From Actinopolyspora alba (GTDB taxonomy: Bacteria > Actinomycetota > Actinomycetes > Mycobacteriales > Pseudonocardiaceae), in NCBI RefSeq assembly GCF_900112765.1, contig NZ_FOMZ01000014.1, positions 62,001 through 126,000 on the forward strand: a stretch of 64,000 bases of DNA, written 5' to 3'. Made by a program: the position numbers and the translations under genes. The notes beneath the pieces are model-generated. The model made no database searches. It saw only the letters and a list, made by a program, of their open reading frames with translations, and was not told where the DNA came from. Positions 44,658 through 51,589 of the stretch are shown here, piece after piece. Numbering within the stretch: the first letter of the stretch is position 1; every line of letters begins with the position of its first letter.

Positions 44658-45230
44658 TCACGTGGGACTGCGTTCGTCGGAGTAGCGGCTCCTCGGGGAC
44701 TCCGATGTGGACCTCCACTTCCGCCAACCTCGCGCGGCCCACGCCCCGAGCAGCGCGCCCGCCGTGTTGAGGATGACGTCATCGGTGCTGCTCACTCTCC
44801 CCACCGCCAGGAAGTACTGGGCGAACTCCACGGCGAGTGAAGCCATCAGGGCCACCAAGCCGATCCGCGCGACCGAGCGTGCCCACCGGAACCGCAGCGG
44901 CAGGACCACTCCGAGCGGCAGCAGTAGCACCGTGTTCGCCACCAGCTGCACCACCGCGGCGGTCTCCCCTCGCCGCACACCGTCGAAAGGGGATGCCAGT
45001 TCCGCTCCGGGCAACAAACTCACCTGACTCGGCGCGCCGTAGGTCGGGCTGAACACCAGATAAGCCACTGGTAAGCACGAGAGGACAACGGCCACGTCCC
45101 CGGCGGCTTGCCACCGATCACCCCGAAGTTTGGCCCACCCCCACCAGAGCAACACCGCTACCGGTATTCCGATCAGTGCCACCACGAGAAGATCGCCGAA
45201 GGAACGAAGCAGCTGCGTCACAAGCTTCAT
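44658..45230 (-). CDS. VanZ family protein
   Basis: Encodes 190 residues from ATG 45230. Four to five hydrophobic segments and the family signature VEFAQYFLAVGRVSSTDDVILNTAGALLG are present. VanZ-like proteins are small membrane proteins, some giving low-level glycopeptide resistance; most have no assigned role. It stands alone without other van genes, so no resistance claim is made. Confidence 0.85.
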   Translation of the reverse strand: MKLVTQLLRSFGDLLVVALIGIPVAVLLWWGWAKLRGDRWQAAGDVAVVLSCLPVAYLVFSPTYGAPSQVSLLPGAELASPFDGVRRGETAAVVQLVANTVLLLPLGVVLPLRFRWARSVARIGLVALMASLAVEFAQYFLAVGRVSSTDDVILNTAGALLGAWAARGWRKWRSTSESPRSRYSDERSPT

Positions 45231-45312
45231 GCTCTCGTGGGGTCCCCGCCCGGCCGGGTGGGAGCGGGGAGGGAGGCCCGGCCGGGCGGGGTTTTCGGTG
45301 GTGGCGGTGCGT

Positions 45313-45371
45313 ACATTTCGCGGGAAATCGTCGCTGCATGGGGGCGTGCGCGGCGATTTCGCGAGAAATTG
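45313..45371. repeat. 18-bp hairpin repeats, copies 7 and 8 (pair)
   Basis: The variant ACATTTCGCGGGAAATCG (45313-45330) and CGATTTCGCGAGAAATTG (45354-45371) lie 41 bp apart in the same orientation, just upstream of vanZ. Confidence 0.75.
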
Positions 45372-45496
45372 TCGCCCCGCCACCGGAGGCCCGGAGTGTG
45401 TCTCGGCGGTTGTCGGGGGTGTGCCGAGTGCACGGTTCCGGGCCGGTCTGGATGAAAAGTGATCGTGGGGGACGCGCTGGTCTGTAGCGGTGGTGG

Positions 45497-45910
45497 TTAG
45501 AGACGGTGGAGCCCGTCGAGGACGCGGCGCATGAGTGCCAGCTCGGGATGCTCTGTCCCGCCCGGATCGGTCACGGGCTCAGGTGCCGTAGGGCTGGTTG
45601 TGACAGCGGGGCTTGGTGCTGCTGGTTGCGCCGGAATCGGATTCGGGAGCACCGGGGCCGGTGGGTCGAGCCGAAACAGGTGCGGATGCTCGTCCGGGTC
45701 GCACAGCGGCCAGCCGATCAACTCCGTGGTAGGGCGTTCGTCCCTGAAATACGACTCCAGCCGCAGTGCCGCCAGGCGCCTGGCGGCCGGGCCGCTGCCG
45801 CCGGCGTGGCGGGGCCGGTAGCCGGCCCGGTTTCCCCAACCGCCCAGCACGATCGCGGTTGTGGCCAGCAGGACGGCGGTGGTCAGCAGCATCGCCGGGT
45901 GGGTGCTCAC
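45497..45910 (-). CDS. Hypothetical membrane-anchored Pro-rich protein
   Basis: Encodes 137 residues. An N-terminal hydrophobic helix (MLLTTAVLLATTAIVLGGW) precedes a basic region and a Pro/Ala-rich tail (LPNPIPAQPAAPSPAV) ending ALMRRVLDGLHRL. The start overlaps the previous gene's stop by four bases. Last gene of a three-gene leftward operon divergent from an XRE regulator. No family recognised. Confidence 0.6.
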   Translation of the reverse strand: MSTHPAMLLTTAVLLATTAIVLGGWGNRAGYRPRHAGGSGPAARRLAALRLESYFRDERPTTELIGWPLCDPDEHPHLFRLDPPAPVLPNPIPAQPAAPSPAVTTSPTAPEPVTDPGGTEHPELALMRRVLDGLHRL

Positions 45911-46155
45911 TCCGCATCACCCCGCTTACGGAACTCGTCCGGGTCGATCGACCCCGATTCCGGCGGATGGCCGCCGCCGAAAGCGAGTCCGGCGGCGTAG
46001 TCGCGGAGCTCGTCGGAGAGCCGTTGCAGTACCCCGGCGAGTTCGGCGCACTGTTTGGGGGTGGCCTGCCGGGCCGGGATGCCGTAGGAGGCCTGTTCGA
46101 GCTTCCACTGCTCGTGGGCCAGCCACATGCCCAACCTGCCCGCATAACTGGTCAT
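45907..46155 (-). CDS. Hypothetical 82-residue protein
   Basis: A hydrophilic, mainly helical protein (WLAHEQWKLEQASYGIP, CAELAGVLQRLSDELRDYAAG) with an acidic end. It is translationally coupled to both neighbours by ATGA overlaps. No family is recognised. Small coupled genes of this kind are frequent beside XRE/DUF397 pairs in actinomycetes. Confidence 0.6.
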   Translation of the reverse strand: MTSYAGRLGMWLAHEQWKLEQASYGIPARQATPKQCAELAGVLQRLSDELRDYAAGLAFGGGHPPESGSIDPDEFRKRGDAE

Positions 46156-46376
46156 CGAACATCACCCCCAGTCCGCACCGCCGCGTGCAGCACATTCCGC
46201 AGCTGAGCAGCTTGGTCTACTGTCCACACCGTCCGGTTGAACACCGTCGGCGTCTCAATCCGAATCACCTCCGGCGTCCACCGCGAGATCCACACCAGCA
46301 ACGACGACGACCACCCCGACTCGTTGCCACACCACACCCGAACACCCGGATGACGGACCTCATAACTGGTTGGCAT
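46152..46376 (-). CDS. Hypothetical 74-residue protein, first gene of operon
   Basis: AGGAGG lies six bases before the ATG, which decides the start against the longer frame to 46457. A compact protein with VWCGNESGWSSSLLVWISRW and VWTVDQAAQLRNVLHAAV. No family recognised. It is read divergently from the XRE regulator with a palindromic site between them. Confidence 0.6.
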   Translation of the reverse strand: MPTSYEVRHPGVRVWCGNESGWSSSLLVWISRWTPEVIRIETPTVFNRTVWTVDQAAQLRNVLHAAVRTGGDVR

Positions 46377-46405
46377 CACTGACCTCCTGCGGTTCTCAAC
46401 TCCTA

Positions 46406-46440
46406 TTTGGTTGCGCAACCAGTCTTGCGGTAGCGAAACC
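46406..46440. promoter_or_regulatory. Palindromic operator between the XRE gene and the small operon
   Basis: GGTTGCGCAACC (46409-46420) is a perfect 12-bp palindrome inside TTTGGTTGCGCAACCAG. A weaker related half, TTGCGGTAGCGAAACC, follows at 46425. The position in a divergent promoter makes it a probable binding site for the adjacent XRE protein. Confidence 0.5.
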
Positions 46441-46499
46441 AACACACAATGACTCAATCAGGTGACGTTTTGTGCTCGGCTTCTTTGTAGGGTTGGTTC

Positions 46500-47357
46500 A
46501 TGGCTGCAACCAGCGGGACGCCACGTGGACGAGCATTGGCAGCGGCACTTCGAGAAGCACGAGTTTCCCGGAATATCGGCCTACGTGACCTGGCAAGGAG
46601 CGTCAGAATCTCGCACACGCTCGTATCGCAATGGGAGCACGGCCATCGCCTGCCAAAAACCGAAGACGTGGCGACCGTGTTGACGGGGCTCGGTGTGGAT
46701 GCCGCTGAACGTGAACGCATCGTCGAGCTCGCCCGCAACGCGGGAGAGAGTGATTGGCTCACCTCCGGCATTCCCGGCATGTCTCAGCAGATGGCCGGGA
46801 TGCTCGAATGCGAACGCGCCGCTTCGGAGATCGTCGATTGGTCGCCGTTACTTGTTCCCGGGCTGCTTCAGACATCCGATTACGCACGAGCCATTCTCGG
46901 TGCTGGGAGCATTCCCCGTGACCAGGTCGAACCGAGAGTCGTGTTTCGTTCCGGGCGACGCGACATCTTCGACCGCGAGCCGCCCACCCGGTTGCACGCG
47001 GTGATCGGCGAACCGGCCCTCCGGCTTCGCGTCGGAGGACCCAGTGTGCTGGCGAGTCAACTCCGTTACCTGGTGCAAGCGATCGAGCGGCGAGACAGCA
47101 TCACCATTCAGGTGGTGCCTCACGAGGTGCGGTGGCATCCGGGGACCGCCGGACCGTTCGTGCTTTACGAGTTCGACGAAAGCCCACCGATCGTCCTGCT
47201 GGAGCATCACAGGTCTTCGGCGTTCTTGTACAACGAGGAAGACCTGGATGAATACCGTTCGGCTGCGGATACCCTTCGCAAGGATACGGCGATGAGTCCC
47301 GAGGACTCCGCGAAAGTCATCGCCGAGGTCGCCAACGAAGTGGAGACAGCACTGTGA
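46500..47357 (+). CDS. XRE-family regulator with DUF5753 domain
   Basis: Encodes 285 residues. The HTH is at about 10-65 (RVSRNIGLRDLARSVRISHTLVSQWEHGHRLP). The DUF5753 part (about 95-275) includes LLVPGLLQTSDYARAIL and VVFRSGRRDIFDR. This is the WhiJ-like class of actinomycete regulators linked to development and secondary metabolism. It overlaps the downstream DUF397 gene (GTGA). It probably regulates the divergent operon. Confidence 0.92.
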   Translation: MAATSGTPRGRALAAALREARVSRNIGLRDLARSVRISHTLVSQWEHGHRLPKTEDVATVLTGLGVDAAERERIVELARNAGESDWLTSGIPGMSQQMAGMLECERAASEIVDWSPLLVPGLLQTSDYARAILGAGSIPRDQVEPRVVFRSGRRDIFDREPPTRLHAVIGEPALRLRVGGPSVLASQLRYLVQAIERRDSITIQVVPHEVRWHPGTAGPFVLYEFDESPPIVLLEHHRSSAFLYNEEDLDEYRSAADTLRKDTAMSPEDSAKVIAEVANEVETAL

Positions 47358-47551
47358 CAGGACTGCACACACCGACCAACTGGTGCAAATCCAGCTACAG
47401 CGGGCAAGACACCAACTGCGTCGAAATAGGCCGCGTCCGCGACGGTGCCGCCGTCCGCGACACCAAGGACCGCTCGACCGGGTACTTCACCATCACCGGC
47501 CAGCAATGGGTCACATTCCTCAACGCGGTGAAAACCAACCGGTTCGACTGA
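47354..47551 (+). CDS. DUF397 (BldB-associated) small protein
   Basis: Encodes 65 residues. WCKSSYSGQDTNCVEIGRV, VRDTKDRSTGYFTITGQQWVTFLNAV is a full DUF397 domain. These proteins work with the adjacent XRE regulator, sometimes in a toxin-antitoxin-like balance. GTG start overlaps the regulator's stop. Confidence 0.92.
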   Translation: MTGLHTPTNWCKSSYSGQDTNCVEIGRVRDGAAVRDTKDRSTGYFTITGQQWVTFLNAVKTNRFD

Positions 47552-47568
47552 GCCCCAGCACACAACAC

Positions 47569-47602
47569 AGCGCCTCCGGGACAGCACTCCGGAGGCGCTT
47601 TT
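47569..47602 (+). terminator. Rho-independent terminator after the DUF397 gene
   Basis: AGCGCCTCCGG and its exact complement enclose a 9-nt loop and end in TTTT. It begins 18 bp after the stop codon. Confidence 0.88.
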
Positions 47603-47739
47603 GCTATCCAAGTCCCCGCGTGCGCGGGGCCTACACTCACTGCGCTGGGATTCTAGCGCGACGTAGGCGCTGTGAACACCACTCCGTCACACCTCATTGG
47701 ACAGGCCACCGAAACCAACGACCGTGAACGGTGCCAAGC

Positions 47740-47878
47740 TTATCTACCGGTCGGGTCGACCCGGTCGCAGCGACACGGCAGGGTTCGAGCGACGCCGGGT
47801 CAGTAACCGGGTGGGCAGGGCACTCGTGGTACCCGGTCGACCGTGGGCTGTCGGACCCGGCGTCAATTTCCCGAGCAA
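47740..47878 (+). repeat. Diverged direct repeat, left of the toxin-antitoxin module
   Basis: Shares about 120 bp of patchy similarity with 48888-49019. Common pieces include CAGGGTTCGAGC, ACGCCGG, GTAACCGGG and GGCGTCAATTTC, in the same order. It ends in a decayed hairpin repeat (AATTTCCCGAG). The remaining gap 47603-47739 shows nothing. Confidence 0.5.
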
Positions 47879-47941
47879 CTTAATCTGCTCGTGAAACTAC
47901 TCAGAGTGAGATAATCTGACAGCCAGAGGAGGGCGGTGCTG

Positions 47942-48418
47942 ATGAGTAGCAAGAAGTCAACGGGACGTGGAAAAAGCGAGCCCGAGTCGACAGCTCGCTC
48001 AAACCGGGCCGAGGACGAAGAGCCGGATACCTCACTACCGGGGATTACGAGCGCAACTGCCGAGCAGAGTCCAGTCACGTCGGACGCGGAGCCCTCGAAC
48101 GCCGATCACGCGGAACCTGTCGAACGCGTACGCGCCTCGGTACGAGGACGCCGCCAGGTGACGTTACCGGAGAGCGTAGCCAAGGTTCTGGGAGTGGCCG
48201 AGGGTGATGATCTCGAATTTACGATCGACGAGAGCGGAACGATCACAGTGCGCGGCTGGACCAGCATCCCCACGGATCAACGATGGTTCTGGACTTCGGA
48301 ATGGCAGGCCGGGGAAGCCGAAGCGGATCAACAGATCGCCAACGGGGAGGTCTCCAGGGGATTCACCAGCGCCGCCGAGATGTTCGTCGACATCGACAAC
48401 GACGACGAGGATGTGTGA
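47942..48418 (+). CDS. AbrB/MazE-like antitoxin
   Basis: Encodes 158 residues. A long acidic, low-complexity N-terminal region (about 1-60) precedes a SpoVT-AbrB DNA-binding domain (about 60-105, RGRRQVTLPESVAKVLGVAEGDDLEF). The acidic C-terminal tail (EMFVDIDNDDEDV) is a likely toxin-neutralising segment. ATG at 47942 is preferred over GTG 47936, because AGAGGAGGG ends only two bases before the GTG. Overlaps the toxin gene by GTGA. Confidence 0.8.
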   Translation: MSSKKSTGRGKSEPESTARSNRAEDEEPDTSLPGITSATAEQSPVTSDAEPSNADHAEPVERVRASVRGRRQVTLPESVAKVLGVAEGDDLEFTIDESGTITVRGWTSIPTDQRWFWTSEWQAGEAEADQQIANGEVSRGFTSAAEMFVDIDNDDEDV

Positions 48419-48723
48419 CCCCCTTGGCCGAAGTCAAGCGGACGTCTCGATTCGAGAAGGACTTCAAGAAACTCACTCGTGAACAGCGCCGCACCTTTCA
48501 ACACGTGCTCGATACGAAGTTTCTCCCTGCCCTTGCTCAGTCGCCACCGAGCTTCCCGCCGTCGCTACGAGTGAAGCGTGTTCATGGCACCAACCGCGTA
48601 TTTGAAATGACTTGGGACGGAGACGGGCGAATGACCTGGCAGTACGAGCTCGAACAAGCACCAGGCATGACCACAGTGATCCTGCGTCGAGTCGGCACCC
48701 ACGACATTTTCGGCGCCCCGTAA
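48415..48723 (+). CDS. RelE/HigB-like toxin
   Basis: Encodes 102 residues. RFEKDFKKLTREQRRTFQHVL is the usual first helix pair, followed by RVKRVHGTNRVFEMTWDGDGR and the C-terminal VILRRVGTHDIF, typical of RelE/YafQ-type ribosome-dependent mRNA interferases. It is translationally coupled to the AbrB-type antitoxin. The AbrB/RelE combination is less common than RelB/RelE. Confidence 0.8.
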   Translation: MTPLAEVKRTSRFEKDFKKLTREQRRTFQHVLDTKFLPALAQSPPSFPPSLRVKRVHGTNRVFEMTWDGDGRMTWQYELEQAPGMTTVILRRVGTHDIFGAP

Positions 48724-48887
48724 ACCAGGCGAGTCACTTGAGCAGCTGAAGGGTTCCGTTCGTCAACGAACATGCCACATCGGCATATCGAGGCTCGCGC
48801 CGCTGAGCTCTCTACGTAACCACAATCGTGGCCGTGCCCTGCCGGAAGGGCCCGACCGGAAACAAGAGCGGTGAGGGAACCCCGACT

Positions 48888-49116
48888 GGGCGGAGCGCCC
48901 CGGTCGCCGCGGTACCACAGGGTTCGAGCAACGCCGGAGCGGTAACCGGGGGTCGGGGAATCCGGGGTGCGGGGTCGAGTGTGGACTGACCGGCCGGGCG
49001 TCAATTTCTCGCGAAATCGCCGCGCCGCAGCGCGGAAGACCGGGCGCGAGGCCGAGCGTGGGGCACTCGGCCGGGGTATGGGGTGTCCGGCCGGGCGTAA
49101 ATTTCCCAAGAAATCG
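48888..49116 (+). repeat. Diverged direct repeat with 18-bp hairpins, copies 9 and 10
   Basis: The right-hand counterpart of 47740-47878, followed by CAATTTCTCGCGAAATCG (49002-49019). A third related stretch ends in the decayed AAATTTCCCAAGAAATCG (49098). GGCCGGGCGT precedes both hairpins. Together with the left copy it brackets the toxin-antitoxin module. Confidence 0.55.
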
Positions 49117-49171
49117 CGGAGCGGTGGGCAACGGCGCGGCAACCGCAGAGCAGCGGCGCTTCAGCGGCGGG

Positions 49172-50197
49172 TCAGCAGCGGCCCTGGCGCCAGTAGCCCA
49201 TGAACGCCACGGAACCGCGCGGTACGCCGTAGCCCTGCACGGTCATCCGGCGCAGCCGCTTGATGACACCGGCCTCACCGGCGAGCCAGCCGTAGAGCTC
49301 ACCGTTCGCGATGTCGAGGCTCTCGTCGTAGGCCGGATCCTGGTGCTGACTACCCGGGATCTCCCAGAGCAGGTAGTTGTCGACGTCCACGTCCTCCAGC
49401 GCGGCGATCGCCTCGCTCGCGGCGGGGCAACCGTCCACCTTCGGCCCGGCGCACAGCTCCCCCAGCGCGGTTTCGAGCGCCTGCTCCAGCAGCTCACCGT
49501 GCTCGCTGCCGGCGATGTCGCGCGGCAGCCACCGGATCTCGACCCCCCTCGGAACGTGCTCCCATGCCTGGATATCGGCTTCGCTGGGCACCTCCAGGCA
49601 GGCTATCCCCCGCGAATCGGCGGGCAGTGACTCCAGGATGGCCGCCACCGCCGGGATGGCGGTCTCGTCCCCCGCCAGCAGCAACCGCCGCGCGGTCGCG
49701 GGCGGGCACCACTCGCAGCCCCACATCCTGCCGGAACCGGGACGGTCGGGACCGAGGATCGCCACCCGGTCTCCGATGCGGGCGCCGCTCGCCCAGGCGG
49801 AGGCCGGTCCGCTGGCTTCCTCGCCGGAACCGTGCAGCACGAAGTCGATGTCCATCTCCGCGCGCTCGGGGCGGAACGACCGAACGGTGTAGGTCCGCAT
49901 GGTCGGCCGGATCTCCTCCGGCATGGCCTGCCAGGTCGGGTACCAGTCGTGGCCGTCCGGCACGTCCGCCACCGTCCGGCCCGGACGGGGCAGCATCAGC
50001 TTGATGCGCTGGTCGACGCCACCGGCCCCGAAGGAGCGCAGTCCCTCACCCGAGAAGGTGAGCCGCACGAAATTGGGGCTCAGCCGCTGCCTACCGGCCA
50101 CCTCGACGGTGTAGACCCGGGACTCGGGCCTGGCGGTCGCTTCGGATCGTGTGCTCGCGGGCGCCGCGGCACTTACCGTCCCGGTAGCAGTGGCCAT
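49172..50197 (-). CDS. Siderophore-interacting protein (FAD-dependent ferric-siderophore reductase)
   Basis: Encodes 341 residues from ATG 50197 (GGGAGGAACGGT upstream). The FAD-binding region has LSPNFVRLTFSGEGL, TMRTYTVRSFRPE and LHGSGEEASGPASAWA. The NAD(P)H region has LLLAGDETAIPAVAAILESLP and a C-terminal NGELYGWLAGEAGVIKRLRR. It releases iron from imported ferric siderophores by reduction. A paired iron box lies directly upstream. It fits functionally with desABCD. Confidence 0.93.
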   Translation of the reverse strand: MATATGTVSAAAPASTRSEATARPESRVYTVEVAGRQRLSPNFVRLTFSGEGLRSFGAGGVDQRIKLMLPRPGRTVADVPDGHDWYPTWQAMPEEIRPTMRTYTVRSFRPERAEMDIDFVLHGSGEEASGPASAWASGARIGDRVAILGPDRPGSGRMWGCEWCPPATARRLLLAGDETAIPAVAAILESLPADSRGIACLEVPSEADIQAWEHVPRGVEIRWLPRDIAGSEHGELLEQALETALGELCAGPKVDGCPAASEAIAALEDVDVDNYLLWEIPGSQHQDPAYDESLDIANGELYGWLAGEAGVIKRLRRMTVQGYGVPRGSVAFMGYWRQGRC

Positions 50198-50232
50198 ACC
50201 GTTCCTCCCAATCACGAGATACGGTGCTTCGG

Positions 50233-50275
50233 TGAGGTTAGCCTACGCTTCTGCGGTAAGGTTAGCCTACACTCA
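50233..50275. promoter_or_regulatory. Two tandem iron boxes before the siderophore-interacting protein gene
   Basis: GAGGTTAGCCTACGC (centre of 50233-50251) and TAAGGTTAGCCTACACTCA (50257-50275) match the DmdR/IdeR consensus in about 14-15 of 19 bases, 24 bp apart. Because they lie between divergent genes, they may also affect the acidic repeat protein gene to the right. Confidence 0.85.
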
Positions 50276-50462
50276 GCCAGTTGACGACAGGTGATCGAGC
50301 GTGTCGCACGACACATCTCGAAAGCACCACCCCGGCAGCGGAACGAGCCGCACCACGTTCGCCCCTGAAACGGGGACGGGCACCCCGGAACCGAGACGGC
50401 CCCGGCCGCGTCCCAACCGTCGAGGCCCCACCGACGAGAACCAACCGCACGGGAGCGCCCTG

Positions 50463-51161
50463 ATGTACGTGGAGGACACCGGTTCGGGAGACGGCGACAT
50501 CCGGATCGACATCGCCGATACCGAGTACACCGCCGAGGCCAACTACGACCTGAACGACGACGGCGTGGACGAGACCGTGGCCGTGCTGACCGACGACGGC
50601 TTCCTCGCCTACACCGACTCGGACGCCGACGGCGAGGCCGACGTGATGCGCGCCATCGACGAGCGGGGCAACGTGGTCGAGCAGGCACGCTACGACGAGG
50701 CGACGGGCGAGTGGACCCGTGAGAGCCCCGACGACTCGCCGGTCCGCGAGCGGAACGGCGGGAGCGAGGGCCGATCGATGGTCGTGGACACCCCGCAGGG
50801 GGACCGCGAGGTCGGACCTCCCACCGAGGACACCAACAACGACGGCAGGGCGGACACCGCGATCGTCGACACCGAGCACGGCCAGATGATGGTCACCGAC
50901 GCCGACGGGGACGGCTCCGCCGACCAGATGGTCGAGATCAGCGACTCCGGCGAGGTGACCGTCGCCAAGCACACCGGCGACGGGGAGTGGACCGTGGTCG
51001 AGCAGGGCCGGGTCGACGGCCAGGGGCAGCAGGCGGGGCAGCAGCGCTCCTTCGAGGTCAGCGACACCGAGGACTGGCTGTGGAACGGCGAGGAACGGGA
51101 GGACACCGGCCGCGGCGAGGCCTCGGGCACCGACCCGGCCGACGACTCGTTCTGGACCTGA
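50463..51161 (+). CDS. Acidic DxDxDG-repeat protein (DUF6802-like)
   Basis: Encodes 232 residues from ATG 50463; a longer frame starts at GTG 50301 but its first 54 residues are low-complexity and basic. At least four calcium-loop-like motifs are visible: DLNDDGVDETVAV, DSDADGEADVM, DTNNDGRADTAIV and DADGDGSADQMV. The protein is strongly acidic, without a signal peptide or membrane segment. It probably binds calcium or folds as a beta-rich repeat. The function is unknown. It shares a promoter region containing iron boxes with the divergent siderophore reductase gene. Confidence 0.65.
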   Translation: MYVEDTGSGDGDIRIDIADTEYTAEANYDLNDDGVDETVAVLTDDGFLAYTDSDADGEADVMRAIDERGNVVEQARYDEATGEWTRESPDDSPVRERNGGSEGRSMVVDTPQGDREVGPPTEDTNNDGRADTAIVDTEHGQMMVTDADGDGSADQMVEISDSGEVTVAKHTGDGEWTVVEQGRVDGQGQQAGQQRSFEVSDTEDWLWNGEEREDTGRGEASGTDPADDSFWT

Positions 51162-51268
51162 CCCCCCGCGCTGAATGCGCCACGGATTCCCGAAACGAAA
51201 CCCGAGGCCATTAACACGAATGGCGGCAATTCGGATCAAAATGTGCCCCGGAACACATCCGATTTCCG

Positions 51269-51308
51269 CGGACTCGCTCGTGAATAATCATCCGAACGAG
51301 CGAGTCCG
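51269..51308 (+). terminator. Hairpin terminator after the acidic repeat protein gene
   Basis: CGGACTCGCTCGT and its exact complement flank a 14-nt AT-rich loop, 107 bp after the stop codon. The rest of 51162-51589 holds no gene. Confidence 0.7.
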
Positions 51309-51589
51309 TGAGGCTCGACGACGGAAAACATCGATCCAGCTCCCCTCGGAACAGTCGGATTTCCGCGACACCCCGTCATCTGAATCGATTCCCTTATCGT
51401 TCTTGTGAGGGAAGTGACAGGACTGATCTCCGCCAACCCCGGCACCTCCGGTTAGCCTCGGTACATCCCCAAATGCAGCTCCGTCCGGATTTCCGGGCGG
51501 AGCGAAGCATTTTTGAAAGCTCCGCCGGCCCAAGCGTCGGCGAGAGGAGAGAATCCGGGCTGTGGCGCCCAGTCAGGAGACACGACGCG

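Noticed and set aside
44658-45230. Glycopeptide resistance cluster based on VanZ
   Set aside because: No vanH, vanA, vanX, vanR or vanS-type genes accompany it. Single VanZ-like genes are common and mostly of unknown role.
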